From Centroberyx gerrardi (lineage: Eukaryota; Chordata; Actinopteri; Beryciformes; Berycidae), in contig NC_135998.1 of the NCBI RefSeq assembly GCF_048128805.1, positions 29,990,992 through 30,054,991 on the forward strand: a stretch of DNA of 64,000 nt. Reading direction: 5' to 3'. This document shows positions 28,285 through 40,015 of the stretch, piece after piece. A program made the translations under genes and the position numbers. Under the pieces are notes generated by a model. That model did not search any database and was not told the DNA's origin. It saw nothing but the letters and a program-made list of their open reading frames with translations. Position 1 is the stretch's first letter, and each line of letters opens with the position of its first letter.

Positions 28285-31200
28285 TTATTGCTTGCGGATG
28301 AGGCCCTTGATCTTCTCGTCAGTGGAGGAGCTGTCTATCATGCAGGCGGGCTCGTGCTTCAGGGCGGCCTCCCTCATGGTGTGGTACACATGCTCGTTCT
28401 GCTTGAACATGCGCAGCTCCGCCTCAGTCTGCGTGCGCATAGTCTGGAAACACAAAGGATACATGCAGTTAAAAAACAACTTGTTCCCACATTATATGAA
28501 CTTAACTAATCCCGAAGTTCATCAGAGCGTACCTCCAGGTCTCTGGTGATGGGATGGTTGGGCCCGTGGGTGACCATGAGGATGGCGAAGGCCTTGCAGA
28601 TCATGCCGTGGCCCGTCTCAATCTGCCCGGCGTGCCAGTGGGTGACGCCCGCCCGCATGGTGGCCATGCCCAGCTGGGCGTTGTTGGGGTGGTACAGCTT
28701 CCTGTTCAGAGGGGGAAATGAGTGGAGAGGTTTGCGGATCATTAGTGGACCAAAATGGAATATAAAATCAACTTTGTACTAGGGTTAGACCGATATATCA
28801 GGCTGATATTAGCTTTTTATTAAATATCAGATATCAGTGTCATCTGATGATCCTGACCAATGTCTGTGACACCTGCAATGAAATTGTATTTATTTTTATT
28901 ACTATTTGAGTTTACTTACCATTGATATTTATAATTATTAGGCTTGAGCGATATCCAAAGTTTAATATCGCAATACTGTCCCGCCAAAATATGGCGATAT
29001 ACGATATGATACGTTTTTTTTTGTTTTTCTTTCGGGGGGGGGGGGTATTTTATTTTATTTTATTTCTTCCAAATGCCCATTTCGTATAATTTGCTCACTC
29101 CTGCTATTTCCAGAAAAACGGGCTGATTGTGGAAAAGGGAACCCACTTTAATTAAAAAGACAAATTTTTCACTTCAAGTATGGCATGAAAATAGTCCAAT
29201 TTAAAGATATTGAATATTGGCACACAATATTGACTCTCAGCGACATCAGTCTAACTGTATTGGTATTGAACTTATTGAACTTAAAAAAAAAAGACATATC
29301 AGCTGAACTGTAGTTTATACAATCGTATTTCATCCCTCCATGACAAAGTGCTCTGTCACTACTCACGTGTATCCCTCCACCATCTTGCGGGCGTAGTCTG
29401 CCGCCTCGGAGAAGAGCCGCAGGTAGGAGAGCACCTCACTGGCGATGCTCAGCACACGCAGCTTGTAGAGATGAGTGTCAGCCAGGGCGCTGTCCTGCTT
29501 CTCCAGACACTCACGACACAACTTCACCACCTGAAGTGGGGAAAAGGACAAGAAAGAGGCTCAGTTGACAGAAGAAGGTGAAGCAAATGTAGTGAAAGAC
29601 AATGGGGAGAAGAAAGTGATGAAAAGCAGCTGCTGAGGTGATAGTGAAAGATCAGTATTCAACAGAAATTGGTAACGCTTTATTTTCCAGGTCTGCAATT
29701 TCCTATTAATTTCCCATAAAGGAACTGCTAATTTCTTAGGAAGTTTCCTGGACAGAACCATGGAATTATGTTCTAATTATAGGGAAAATAGAGAAAGAGT
29801 TTAATGGTAGTTGGTAAGTTCCGTCAATTTGTTCTGGAGTTTATGTAGAAATTATGTAGTAGTTATATAGAAAATTTGAAATTAGAGGAAGGAATTCAAC
29901 AAATAACTATATTACATAATTATATAAATAATGACTTGGGTTGCCAGATTGACCTCTGCCTATTATTTTTCCAGTAAATAGTTTATAGTTTTGCAGTTCT
30001 TTCCAGGAAACTCTTTTAGAAATGTTCAGTATCTTATCAACTCCACCAGACTGCTGACATTTTCTATAGAACTACTACATCTTTTCACGGTTCTTTCCAG
30101 GAAACAAGAAATTAACAGTTCCTTTCTAGGAAATTATTAGGAAATTGTGGACCCTGAAAATAAAGCCTTACACACTGAAAATGTTAAAAGAAGGCAGTTG
30201 TACCTCATGGAAATTGCCCCCGGTGCGGCACTTCTCAATCTTCTCCAGACACTCCTTACTGAAGGCAGTCACCTCCTTCACCAGATCGGCAGAGGGCTGA
30301 GAGGGAACAAAAATCATATTATTATATTCATTAAATTATTCTCATAATTCACATTTCCATTCCTTACAAAAAAAGTCACATGTGAAAACCCATATGCGAA
30401 TTTAAAGCACATGTGCTTTCTGGATATGTTGGTTTTCACATGTGAACACATTTTCTTATGTTGTATTCTGACATCACTTGACAGTTTTTACTTCAGTCTA
30501 GATGAAGTGTTTTTTTTGTTCACATGTGAACTTTTTCACATTTTCACTTGCCATTATATAGCCGATATGTCAATATTCATTTCACATGTGAAAACTTCAT
30601 TCGACATGCAAAGAGACAATTCACAGGTAAAAATGTCAATGGGAAATTTCACATGTTCATGTAGGAAAACCAACAAGCACTTTGAATTCACATGTGGGTT
30701 TTCACATGTGACTTTTTTGGAAGGGGATTTTGGAGGGAAATCTGCTGGATTGCTTTACGGCACAAAACAGGAAGATGGCGCTGTTCTTCCAGTGCGAACA
30801 GAGCTAAAGCTTTCAGAAAAATAATTTCCAACATCTTTATCATCTTCACTAAAGACAAAGGGAAAACCTTTGACCGAAGGAAGCAGAGATCCTCTTTTTG
30901 ACTGGAAGCAACAGGGTTTATGGGAAATGTGGTCTTAATTTGGAGAAACACTTACACCAACCACTGGCATGAGATAGAGGCGACCAATCGTCTTGACCAT
31001 GGTCTCATTTGTTTATGCTAATTAGACCAAGACATCACAATTCATTTAATAATGACATACTGATGGTTCAAAATGCTACACATAGCACCTTTAACCTGAG
31101 CTGGAAGATGGGGCAGTAATTTAGGGGAATAAATTACATCACACACACTCACTGCTACTGTTAATGAAGGGTCTTGAGTCAATAAGGAGCTGTCTTTGCT

Positions 31201-34200
31201 TTCTTTAGTCAACATTTAAACAGGTTTGACCCTGCGAAGCTGGTTTAACATTGGCCTAGTGGACTTTGGGGGGCCTTTAAAGATGTGATTTTGATTTTAT
31301 TTTGATTTTCTACATCATTTTACTTTGCTCTGTCTTTTATGTGACTGTGACTGTATTCTGATGTTGTACATTGTTGTATGTTGTGGTTCTGCAAGTTCTG
31401 TGTTTGTCTTGATGCTGCTTTCTTCGTAGGTTTCCCTTGAAAAAGCGGGTTCCTAATCTATTAACCTGGTTAAATGAAGGTTCAATAAAAAATACAAAAA
31501 CAGCCTCAAATATCTGAGTAAAGGCTGCTGCACACAGAGTAATGGAATTTCTATTTATCATTCTTGAGCGGTCACCATAGCAGTTTTTATATTGTTGTGC
31601 TGGAAATTAGAACTGTTAAAATGCATTAGACTCTGGAAGCTGGGATTCTATCATGTTAAGGGCATCGTTTGGCAACATAACACTAGCGGCTGTGTTGAAC
31701 TTTTCAACACTGTGAGTCAAATTCTGTGTCCACCCATTAATGCCTATTTCTAGGAAAACATTGTCAAAATTTTGTCAAAGATTACAGTGGGATGCATCGG
31801 GAAGTTTCCGTTCTATCTGATTCTCTTCTACAGCATGACTGTAGAAAATACTCAAGCCTTGTGTTTACAAAAAACACCATAAAAATGATACTAAAGCCAT
31901 AAACTTTAAGCCTATAGATGTATTAAAGACAGAAACAAACGTTGCATCATGCAGGTGTGTTGATTAAAGCTGCTTGTGTTCACCATATGAGGCTGATCAT
32001 CACATACAATGTGTCAATGAGTTCTGAGAAAGTCATGCTGACCCAGGTACTGTGTGGTCAAAGTCCATACATTATAACAAATCAACCATTTACTAGGCTA
32101 TCTAACAGATCTTATACTGATTCAGGGTGTTGTCCTTGTTTTGTTTGTTAAATTTGTTAAAAAACCTCCTATCCTTTTGCCCTGAAATCCCCTTTGGACG
32201 TAAAAACTCCCATGTCTCTCGTCCCTCACTTTGTTTCCTTCGCCCTCCTTGGCAGCCATCATCAGGTCGTCCTTGCTGCGCTGGCTGCACTGCTGGCAGG
32301 TGCAGTCGAAATGGTACTGCTGCTTCAGAATGCGCTGGCGGTCAGCAGACAGGTTGAGGAAATCCACGTAGCCGACGGTCAGCTCCTCACCCTCCGCCAC
32401 TTTCCCCAGGGCGCGAAGCTCGATCCTGGGAGGAGAGGGGAAGAGGACGTGGTTTGGTTTTCAGGACCTAATAATGAACTGATTCTGGTGCCAGTTTACA
32501 CTATCTAGATGATATGAATCGAATGAAACGAACCAGTAATCCCTTAAAATAACCTTACATTTATATTAATTCACCTCTTAATTCATGCAAAATCCCCTTA
32601 AAATGAGTTAAGGGAGTTATTAATGGAGGAGACCCCATCGAAACCTCCTTAAATTCAGGGAGTCAGGGACGTTTCCATTAATAACTCTGTAAACAGGCAC
32701 AAAAGGCATGAAAAATCCCTTAATTACTAGTTTTTCTGTGAATCAACTCATGAATAAATCCCTTATAAACCCATGATACTAACCTTACTTTTTTAAAGCT
32801 ATGTTATTTTTAATGGATAATTAATGTTTATGTAATGATAAATGAAGGACATTTCAGGGATAAAATTAAGGGCAGAAAGACCCACCTCCTCTTAGAATGG
32901 AGAGCCGGGTTCAAAGCAGACTGGCTGCAAGAAAAGAGGACAGTCAAATAATTAATACATTTATATATTTGTACTAGGGTTAGACCAATATGTGAGTTTG
33001 CTGTTATATGGGGCCGATATCGGTCTTTTATTAAATATCAGATATCGTCCAGTCAGTGTCGTCCACTGATATGACAGATTTTCCCTGTCTGGAAAACCTG
33101 CAGTGAAATTTTATTTTCTTGCTACATTTTTTCAATGATTGATTGTCAAGTCATGTTAGGAAAAAATACAATACAGTTATTGTTCAACATGATGTATCAC
33201 ATTAGTCAAGGCAGAAGTTTGTCTCTGAGTTGTTTTTAATGTGTTTTTGACAAAGAAAGCCTATGACTTCTGGACAAACCTTCAGTAAACAGACAGTAGG
33301 AGTTTCTGAGTGGCAAATACATTGGTGGCTTTAGACTTTTCATGGGCAATAATGGTGAATTTCATTAGTCTGGGTTACAGTGGAGAGCTTTAGTGTCCCA
33401 TGATGGTCTAAATGCTGTTTCAGAAGCTTTTACACCCCGATGAGAAAAGAACACTGGGTGAAACACTGAATACTTGGAATTTGTTGATGTGAAAATGGTA
33501 AAAAATAAAACATCCACATCGGTCGAACCCTAATTTATACATCTAACGTGATTAGACAATCATCTTTCACGCTGTTGTCCATCTCACTGGGCCATGCTGT
33601 GGTTTTAAAGAAGCAGTACCTGAGATACCTACCTGCCGTGGTTGAGGATGACGGTGCAGTTGGGCCAGCAGTCGTGGTTCACCAGACACAGGTTAGGGAA
33701 CAGACCCACCCCGACAGCCTGCAGACCCCTCTGGTCGCTCAGAGTGAAGCCATTACAGCTGATCTACAGAGACAGAGAGCGGGGTAGAGATACAGAGGAA
33801 CAAGGTTGCTGCTGTAATTAGTGAAGAATTAGTGAATAATACTGCAATAACAGAACTTTAATACATACAATGCCAAAGATGTGTGAGATGTGCTCAGCGG
33901 GGTGCTGCCTGCTGCTGTGAGGCCAGTACTTGAGGAAGTTGTGCACGTCCATCTTGAGCTCCTTCAGGTCGTCTTCGGGCAGGTCGGCCACATGCTCCTG
34001 CAGCTGCTCCACCGAGGTCAGCTGGCCGTCCGACACGATGCCCGTGTCCTTCTGTATACGCCACAGCACACGAGCCGCCAGGCTGGGACGTGACAAGGAG
34101 GAGGGAGTGGGAGAGGCGTTACTGTCAAAAGACTCAGATCTGCTCCAGTCAGTGTGGTCCAGCTCTGATATGATGGATATGATGCAGGTTGATTGATTAC

Positions 34201-34314
34201 ATATTTGTTGTAGAACTCATCAATACTACACTCATTGTCAATGGATGGAACCTAATGCGACATTTGATCAGATTTCTCCAGGAAATGTATTTTCTAGTTA
34301 TTCTTCTTCTTCTT

Positions 34315-34345
<31 letters not shown>

Positions 34346-36316
34346 TTCTTATTCTTATTATGAGTAATAGTAGTAGAGTTTTAGTGTGTTATGGTGGTCT
34401 AAATGCTGTTTCAGAGGTTTTTCCACCCTGACAAGAATACAATTCTGGAATACCTAGAATTGTTCACATTCTTTTTGGCATGAAAATGGTCAGATAGATA
34501 GATATTGATAGATATTCGTCAAATAGAAGATATTGAATACTGCCACCAAACCAGCTCTGCTGATGATACCAAAGATTCCTCGCAATCTTTTTCCTCAACC
34601 TCCCTAGTTCATTTCTCTCTTGTGTCTGTGCACCTCCTGTCTCCTCGCCCCCCCCCCCTCCTTACCGGACGTTCTCACTGGGGGTCTTGCCAAGCTTCTT
34701 GATGGCGCCGCACTCCTGCTTGTGCTCGTCCCAGCATGCCGTCTGGCAGGTCCGGTCGCAGTAGTGGGCGAACTTACACTGGGCACAGCGGTGCAGGTTG
34801 GCCTGACGCCGGAAACAGCTGTGGCACACCTGAGTGGACAAACTGGAAAGGAAACAGGCAAAAGTCAAGAGTCAACGTCGGTCATTAAAGCTGCGTTAGG
34901 AGACTTTGCACGTTGGCGGTTCCAATGGCAGTGAGAGGTAACTGTTTGAATTTTGAAGACGTCATCAGTGAACTGGCACATCTCCAGCTGCTCTGTGACG
35001 CTTTACACCAAAGGAAACCAAAGAGACGAGAGAGGAAAAGATCTAATGTCGGTGAGTCCAGATTTCTCTGCTGCTGTTGAGGAGACTGTTTAGATTTCAC
35101 TGAGTTTCGAATTGTCACTTCATTTGTGGAGAAGATTTCCCAGTGTCCAAACCCGACACCATGCAGAAATTAATTTGGGCAAATAGGGAGAATCTACAGC
35201 GTCTCAGTAAGTGAGGATGTGACGCTCTTCTCTATTGCAGCCCCACTTTGTGATTTAGGCTGATAAGACTGGCATCTTGCCTAGTGAAACTTTTTACTAT
35301 TTCCTCAATGATCAGTCTAAAAAAATAGTTAATGTATTTAGAGTTAAAGTTTTGGATAATGTATTATTATCTGTCACTTTTCCTTTAGCTTTTCCCTTGA
35401 ATATACAGTATAAATATTGGTCTCCTGCTGTCCCACAGTACATCTTGTATTAAAGCAGTTCCATACTTGGCTACTCTGAGTTGATATTAGGATAACATGA
35501 TGACCTCTCTCTAGAAGTATGTATATAAACAATTAATTATGTACATGCATGTATATTAATGAATACAATTATAATGCATAATGCATATCTATATTATTAA
35601 ATACAAAAACATCCCTGAATGTGTGAATACTGTACTGTATTGTCGGTATTGTCGTATTGTAGGTTATTGGTGGTGTTTTTTATCTGACATCTGTATGTCA
35701 TAAGATTAATTTCCTAATGGACCAATAAATCAATGAATCAATCAATCAATCAATTAATCAATAGGCTCACTGTCCGTCAGAAGTTTGGACACACCTGATT
35801 GAATGTTCTATGTTTTTCATTCTCTTAAAGCCATTTTGATCTAAAGGCTTATGCTTAAATGCTTGAAATGTGTTTCTTAGACAAATATAAATAGTGAAGT
35901 TGATGCCAGTATGCATGTTTATACTCATATACTGCAAAATACTCCCATGCCTTTTTCTCACAGCTCTCTTGGTGTGCTATGTCCTGTAAAAAGGAGAATT
36001 CAGATCTCCAAAGTATAGGCAAGATCAAAGTCAGAGCAGCAGCCGATACTAGGGATTTTCTTGGGGTACTTTCATAGCCATGTTTTTACCAGTTTGCACA
36101 CGTCGGCGGTTTTAATGAATGCTTACAAGATACAAAAACTCAAAGTCTGTCAGTGAATAGACAGCTCACCCCAGACAGCAGCATGTGTCTCTGTATGTAA
36201 ACAGTTTATTCAGGAGGGTCTGCTCAGCCTGTCCAAAAGGAAAGTGAACATGCAGGCTTGTGATGAGCAAAGATCTGTGCAGCCTCTGCCTAAGCATACA
36301 CACACACACACACACA

Positions 36317-36356
<40 letters not shown>

Positions 36357-37515
36357 GCTCTTTTTTCTCTGGAGTTTTGGACAGCTCCTGTCTTACATTA
36401 AGCAGATCCTTCCACTGCATGCCTGCTGTGTATCCTCACTGAGCCAAGGTAGCTGCTCGCTCTTATATGGCTCTAACACTAAGCTACCAGATCTGTGGCT
36501 AGCATTCCAGCTGATATAGAAACCAGGCTTACCACAGAGCTCACACCCAGAGAAACACAAGTTATAGAAAAGACCAGAATATGGAGCTTCCTTTGGTGCA
36601 AAATGTAAAAATGGCAGCTCAATAACTTCTAATATATTCCACTTTGGAAAAAGCATTTTGAAGACATGACAGCCGGTGAGACAGGAGCCTGGGCTGGACT
36701 TTATATTATTAACAGGGACACAAATGTGCATCAAAATATTGTTGAAACAAATCTTAAATCAATATATTTAAGATCAGACAGAAATGGATTCTTATCAGCT
36801 CCATGCATCACAAATCTCTCCTACTGCTGAACCAAAAACAGCAGAAAACATACTGCATCTTTTCTAGTCGGCTCTGCAACTTATAGTCGCCAAAAGTGGT
36901 AGACCTTTGTCATTAATTTTACCCATTGCTATGTCATAATAATGCAATGGAAAGTTTAACAACTGGCAATAAATAAATAAAGCATAGAGAAAGCAATATC
37001 ACATAATCTGAGGTATGATACAAATATCAAAGCACAGAAATAGACATATACAGTACTGTGCAAAAGTCTTATGCACCTTAGATTTTTTATATTAATTTTG
37101 TCTTATGTGTTTATTTGTTTTCTGCATTCGTGTGTCAGTATAGTCCATTTTAAAACTAACTAAAACAAACTAAACTAACATTTAGAAACTTTTAATTTCA
37201 TTATTTTTACATGTGCCTAAGACTTGCACAGTACTAGACATTTAAAATCAATAAAGGCAATGAAGTCTTCAGCCTTATGTAGACAGGACAGCTGACACAT
37301 CACTGGCATTGTGTCAGCCAGACCTGCAAAGACCAGATAAGAGTGAAACATCTATACAACGACCAAGAGCCTCCTCACCTGTCGAACACCACAGCAGAGA
37401 AGCTGGGCTCGGAGAAGACCACCTCCCCGGCGCTGAGCTCCTTGGTGGCCCTCAGGCCTCGACCTTTCTTCCCGGCATCGAACAGCTCGACGTTGTCCAT
37501 GTTCCCCAGAGTCAT
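28285..37515 (-). CDS. smyd1: SET and MYND domain lysine methyltransferase 1
   Basis: Ten exons on the minus strand, 5' to 3': 37515-37379, 34842-34666, 34082-33869, 33763-33633, 32924-32886, 32425-32230, 30296-30204, 29530-29367, 28701-28533 and 28443-28285, giving 492 aa (human 490). I chose the start [10 protein letters not shown] because it aligns with the human N-terminus; in-frame ATGs also exist at 37563 and 37590. The MYND zinc ligands are C52, C55, C65, C68, C74, C78, H86 and C90. The split SET domain has NHDC at 205-208 and [11 protein letters not shown]; the post-SET cysteines are CTCQQC. The TPR-like C-terminus includes [12 protein letters not shown] and HPNNAQLGM. In vertebrates SMYD1 is a heart and skeletal muscle methyltransferase needed for myofibril assembly with myosin chaperones. 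Teleosts have two paralogs (smyd1a, smyd1b); I cannot tell which this is. Confidence 0.97.
28780..29300. mobile_element. TAGGGTTAGACC-type element with nested GATATC-rich repeat
   Basis: Starts AGGGTTAGACCGATATAT, as do the related elements at 32975 and 11757. At 28941 it is interrupted by GGCTTGAGCGATATCCAAAG and following text that also occurs at 26155-26250. Sits in smyd1 intron 8. The right boundary is approximate. Confidence 0.6.
29671..30171. mobile_element. TIR element in smyd1 intron 7
   Basis: Left GGTAACGCTTTATTTTCCAG and reverse-complemented right end GTAAGGCTTTATTTTCAGGG continue to match for about 85 bases (AATTTCCTA, AAAGGAACTG, TAATTTCTT). It fills 500 of the intron's 673 bases. 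Confidence 0.82.
30369..30718. mobile_element. Palindromic E-box-rich MITE in smyd1 intron 6
   Basis: The ends are inverted (AAAAAAGTCACATGTGAAAA on both strands, about 45 bases of similarity). Perfect TCACATGTGA palindromes lie at 30376, 30436, 30520, 30582 and 30702; variants lie at 30407 (GCACATGTGC) and 30688 (TCACATGTGG). There is no meaningful coding frame. Confidence 0.85.
31110..31500 (+). mobile_element. LINE 3'-end remnant
   Basis: Text ending CCTGGTTAAATGAAGGTTCA followed by ATAAAAAATACAAAA resembles the 3' tail of common fish LINEs. It lies in smyd1 intron 6, on the strand opposite the gene. The 5' limit is a guess. Confidence 0.45.
32526..32873 (-). mobile_element. CTACGAA-family MITE, copy A (smyd1 intron 5)
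   Basis: An inverted copy of the family also found at 39660, 40862, 44579 and 45286. It starts ACGAACCAGTAATCCCTTAA and runs to CAGGGATAAAATTAAGG. Its recognisable edge is about 11 bases from the donor of smyd1 exon 5 at 32884-32885. Confidence 0.85.
32886..32924 (-). other. smyd1 39-nt in-frame cassette exon (exon 5)
   Basis: The exon is exactly 39 bases with phase 2 at both ends, so inclusion or skipping keeps the frame and changes 13 residues (reading roughly [13 protein letters not shown]). Mammalian and zebrafish SMYD1 are known to have a 13-residue alternatively spliced insert at this same place between the SET halves. The acceptor TTGCAG and donor GTGGGT are usable, the donor being less than ideal. 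The peptide bears no clear resemblance to the mammalian insert. Confidence 0.85.
32975..33532. mobile_element. TAGGGTTAGACC TIR element, fullest copy
   Basis: Left TAGGGTTAGACCAATAT and right ACATCGGTCGAACCCTA are imperfect inverted repeats. The interior (GGGGCCGATATCGGTC, GTCCCATGATGGTCTAAATG) recurs at 11757-11960, 34120-34500 and 39052-39410. Sits in smyd1 intron 4. Confidence 0.8.
34301..34344. repeat. (TTC)n microsatellite
   Basis: About 14 TTC units followed by TTATTC variants, in smyd1 intron 2. Confidence 0.97.
35768..35965 (-). mobile_element. Tc1/mariner-type half element
   Basis: GTCAGAAGTTTGGACACACC followed by text matching the inverted right arm of the copy at 2010-2385 for about 150 bases. 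The other end is lost. Sits in smyd1 intron 1. Confidence 0.75.
36295..36353. repeat. (CA)n(CT)n compound microsatellite
   Basis: CA repeat running directly into CT repeat, in smyd1 intron 1. Confidence 0.98.
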
Positions 37516-37587
37516 AGCACCGACCGGACCGAACGACAGAGGCAGCGACCGGAGAGATATCATTAAATTCTCACCAACATTCAATAG

Positions 37588-37625
37588 CACCTGCCCCCAC
37601 TCTCCTCAGCCTGACCCAAAAATAG
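37588..37625. promoter_or_regulatory. Candidate muscle motifs upstream of the smyd1 start
   Basis: CACCTG (an E-box, 37588-37593) lies 23 bases from CCAAAAATAG (37616-37625), one mismatch from both a MEF2 site and an SRF CArG box. They are 75-110 bases upstream of the start codon, in the promoter or 5' UTR. Myogenic factors, MEF2 and SRF are reported regulators of SMYD1; the link here is inference. Confidence 0.35.
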
Positions 37626-38285
37626 CCTTGCCCTCTAGGGATCGTACCACCTCCCCTGAGTGGGGGGGGGGGGGGTGAGCTGTGGGATTGGGGGGGTAGA
37701 GATGGTCTAGGGGTACCATGGTGGGTATCCTCCCCTTGTTTGGGTTGGTTCAGGCCTCCCGGGGTATTTTGGTCTGGGCAGCTGTGTCTGTCTGTCAGAG
37801 GACAGCGAGAGGCAGATGACAGGAAACAGACCTGCTCAAACTCCCTCTCACACACATACACATTCCCTCTCTGCTGTATCTTTTTTCACAGTGCATTGGA
37901 AATGGTCTCTATACCTCCCACTGTAACCCCGATAGGCTGATAGGTGCGTTTTCACACCTTAGCCCCCCCCCCCTCCCCCCCAGTTAAAGGCTATACAACT
38001 TTCAAAGTCAAAAAGTCAATCCCAGAACACACTGATCACTTCTGCATGTTCTAAGGTCAGTTGTTTGGTGGCAAAAACTGAAGCACTCCTACTATCTTTC
38101 TCTCAGAAAACCTGTATTGATGATTGACTGCTTGATGGCTGTATGATTCAAATCATGATATTGCACCAAAGAGTAAAAGATAAACCACAGAACCACAGCA
38201 AAGTCTTGCACATTGAATGCACAGTCCGTATCCTGACACCAAAGCATTCGGCCTCTGGCATATCAAGAATTCAGTTCATGTAAGT
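37626..38285. other. smyd1 upstream flank
   Basis: Contains a run of G at 37661-37700 and two C-rich tracts (37964-37980). No exon is recognisable. The promoter of smyd1 should begin here. Confidence 0.4.
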
Positions 38286-38860
38286 ATCAGAGGTGTAACC
38301 AGGTCAACATCGCTCGAGTCCCAAGTCAGTCTCAAGTCTTGAGGCACAAGTCTCAAGTCAAGTCCCAAACCTAATGTAGAACAGCAAGTCAAGTCCAAGT
38401 CAAGTCCATGTCATTAATGTCAAGTCTCAAGTCTAAATGTAGAACAGCAAGTCAAGTCAGAACAAATCAAGAGTCCAGTATCAATTTAATATCTTAAAGA
38501 AAACTAAATATCTAGGACTTTTCAATGCAATATGGTTTTAATAGGATAAAAACTTCATCATGAGTTTGATTTCTATAATCAGTTTCAACTTCAATAAATT
38601 CAATCATTCCATACAAATTCAGAAAACAGAATTTAAATTCAGTCGTCTGCTGGAACAAATCTCATCACTTTCAATCTAAGTCATGTACACAAACACAAGA
38701 TCTCAAGTAAAGACTTTAGAAACCTTTTCAAGTCATCAGAGTACAAGTCAAAGTCAAGTCCCAAGTCACCAGAACCCAAGTCAAGTCAAGTCTCAAGCAA
38801 TTTAAACTGTGATTCGAGTCTGACTGGAGTCCAAGTCATGTGACTCGAGTCCCCACCAAA
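38286..38860. repeat. CAAGTC-rich dispersed repeat, copy 2
   Basis: Direct-orientation partner of 26821-27386. The two differ by small deletions and scattered substitutions. Confidence 0.85.
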
Positions 38861-39659
38861 TATTCTTAACGCACTTCTCCATGGACAATGATTCATATTA
38901 CGGAGAAAAACAACATCAATCTGAGGAGGAGGCGAATACAGTGGATACAGCAAACAAAGTGGTAGAAAGGGAAGGTGGAATGGAAAGAGCGGTGGGTGAG
39001 AGGCTATAGCAACTGTGAAAGAATTTTTGCAAAAACAAACCCTAACTGTATGAATTAGGGTTAGTCCGGGCCGATATTGGCCTTTAATTAAATATTGGAT
39101 ATCAGCCAGTCATGGCATCCACCGCCGATATAACGGAGGTTGTCCCATTATGTTTTTGTAATGTAATTCTTCTTCTCCCTACCATTGACTAGATGTGGTG
39201 CCTTCAGTTTCAGTGGAGAGTTTCAGTGTCCCATGATGGTCTAAAATGATGTTTCAGAGGCTTTTCCCCCCTGACAAGAAGAAAACCGGGGTAAACACTG
39301 AACATGGCATGAAAATAGTCAAATTTAATGACGTTAAATATCAGCACAAAAATATCTGTATCTGTATTGGGCTTCAAAAACACATATCAGTGGAACCCGA
39401 GTGTGAATATAGGCTTGTGTGTGTCAGGAGGGATGGCATAGTTCTTGGTTGGCTTCAGGGAAGGTGAAGGTAGGACAAACTGGTGACTGTGTTTCAGTAG
39501 CCTACATTTACACCCATTAGTCCTGCTGGTCCTGACAGTTCACTGATAGAATTGCAAAACTCCTGGACTACAACATGTGGATCCTCTCTCCTCACACAAG
39601 ACATTTGACCAGGAGTGAATACAGCAAGTTGGTTTTGAGAAAATAACAAAGACAGTACA

Positions 39660-40015
39660 CTACGAAACCAAACCCCTTCATTTTTTCCCTGAAATGTCCT
39701 TAATTTCTCCTTTACATGAACATTAATTATCCATTAAAAATAATATAGCTTTAAAAAAAGTATGGTTAGTATGATGGGTTTTTACGGGATTTATTCATGG
39801 GTTGATCCTCAGAGACACTAGTAATTAAGGGATTTTTCATGCCTTTTGTGCAGGTTTACAGGGTTATTAAGTGGAAATGAATGGAAAAGTTCGATGGAAC
39901 TCCTCCATTAATAACTCCCTTAATTATTTTTAAGGGGATTTTGCATAAATTAAGCGGTGAATTAATGTAAATTTATGAAAATATAAGGTTATTTTAAGGG
40001 ATTGCTGGTTCGTAA
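39660..40015 (+). mobile_element. CTACGAA-family MITE, copy B
   Basis: Begins CTACGAAACCAAACCCCTTC and ends GGGATTGCTGGTTCGTA, giving short inverted ends CTACGAA-CCA. Interior phrases such as CATGCCTTTTGTGCAGG are shared by all forward copies. Confidence 0.85.

Noticed and set aside
30411-30824. 137-codon plus-strand frame rich in Phe, Cys and His
   Set aside because: It is mostly the CACATGTG palindromic MITE translated. No protein similarity.
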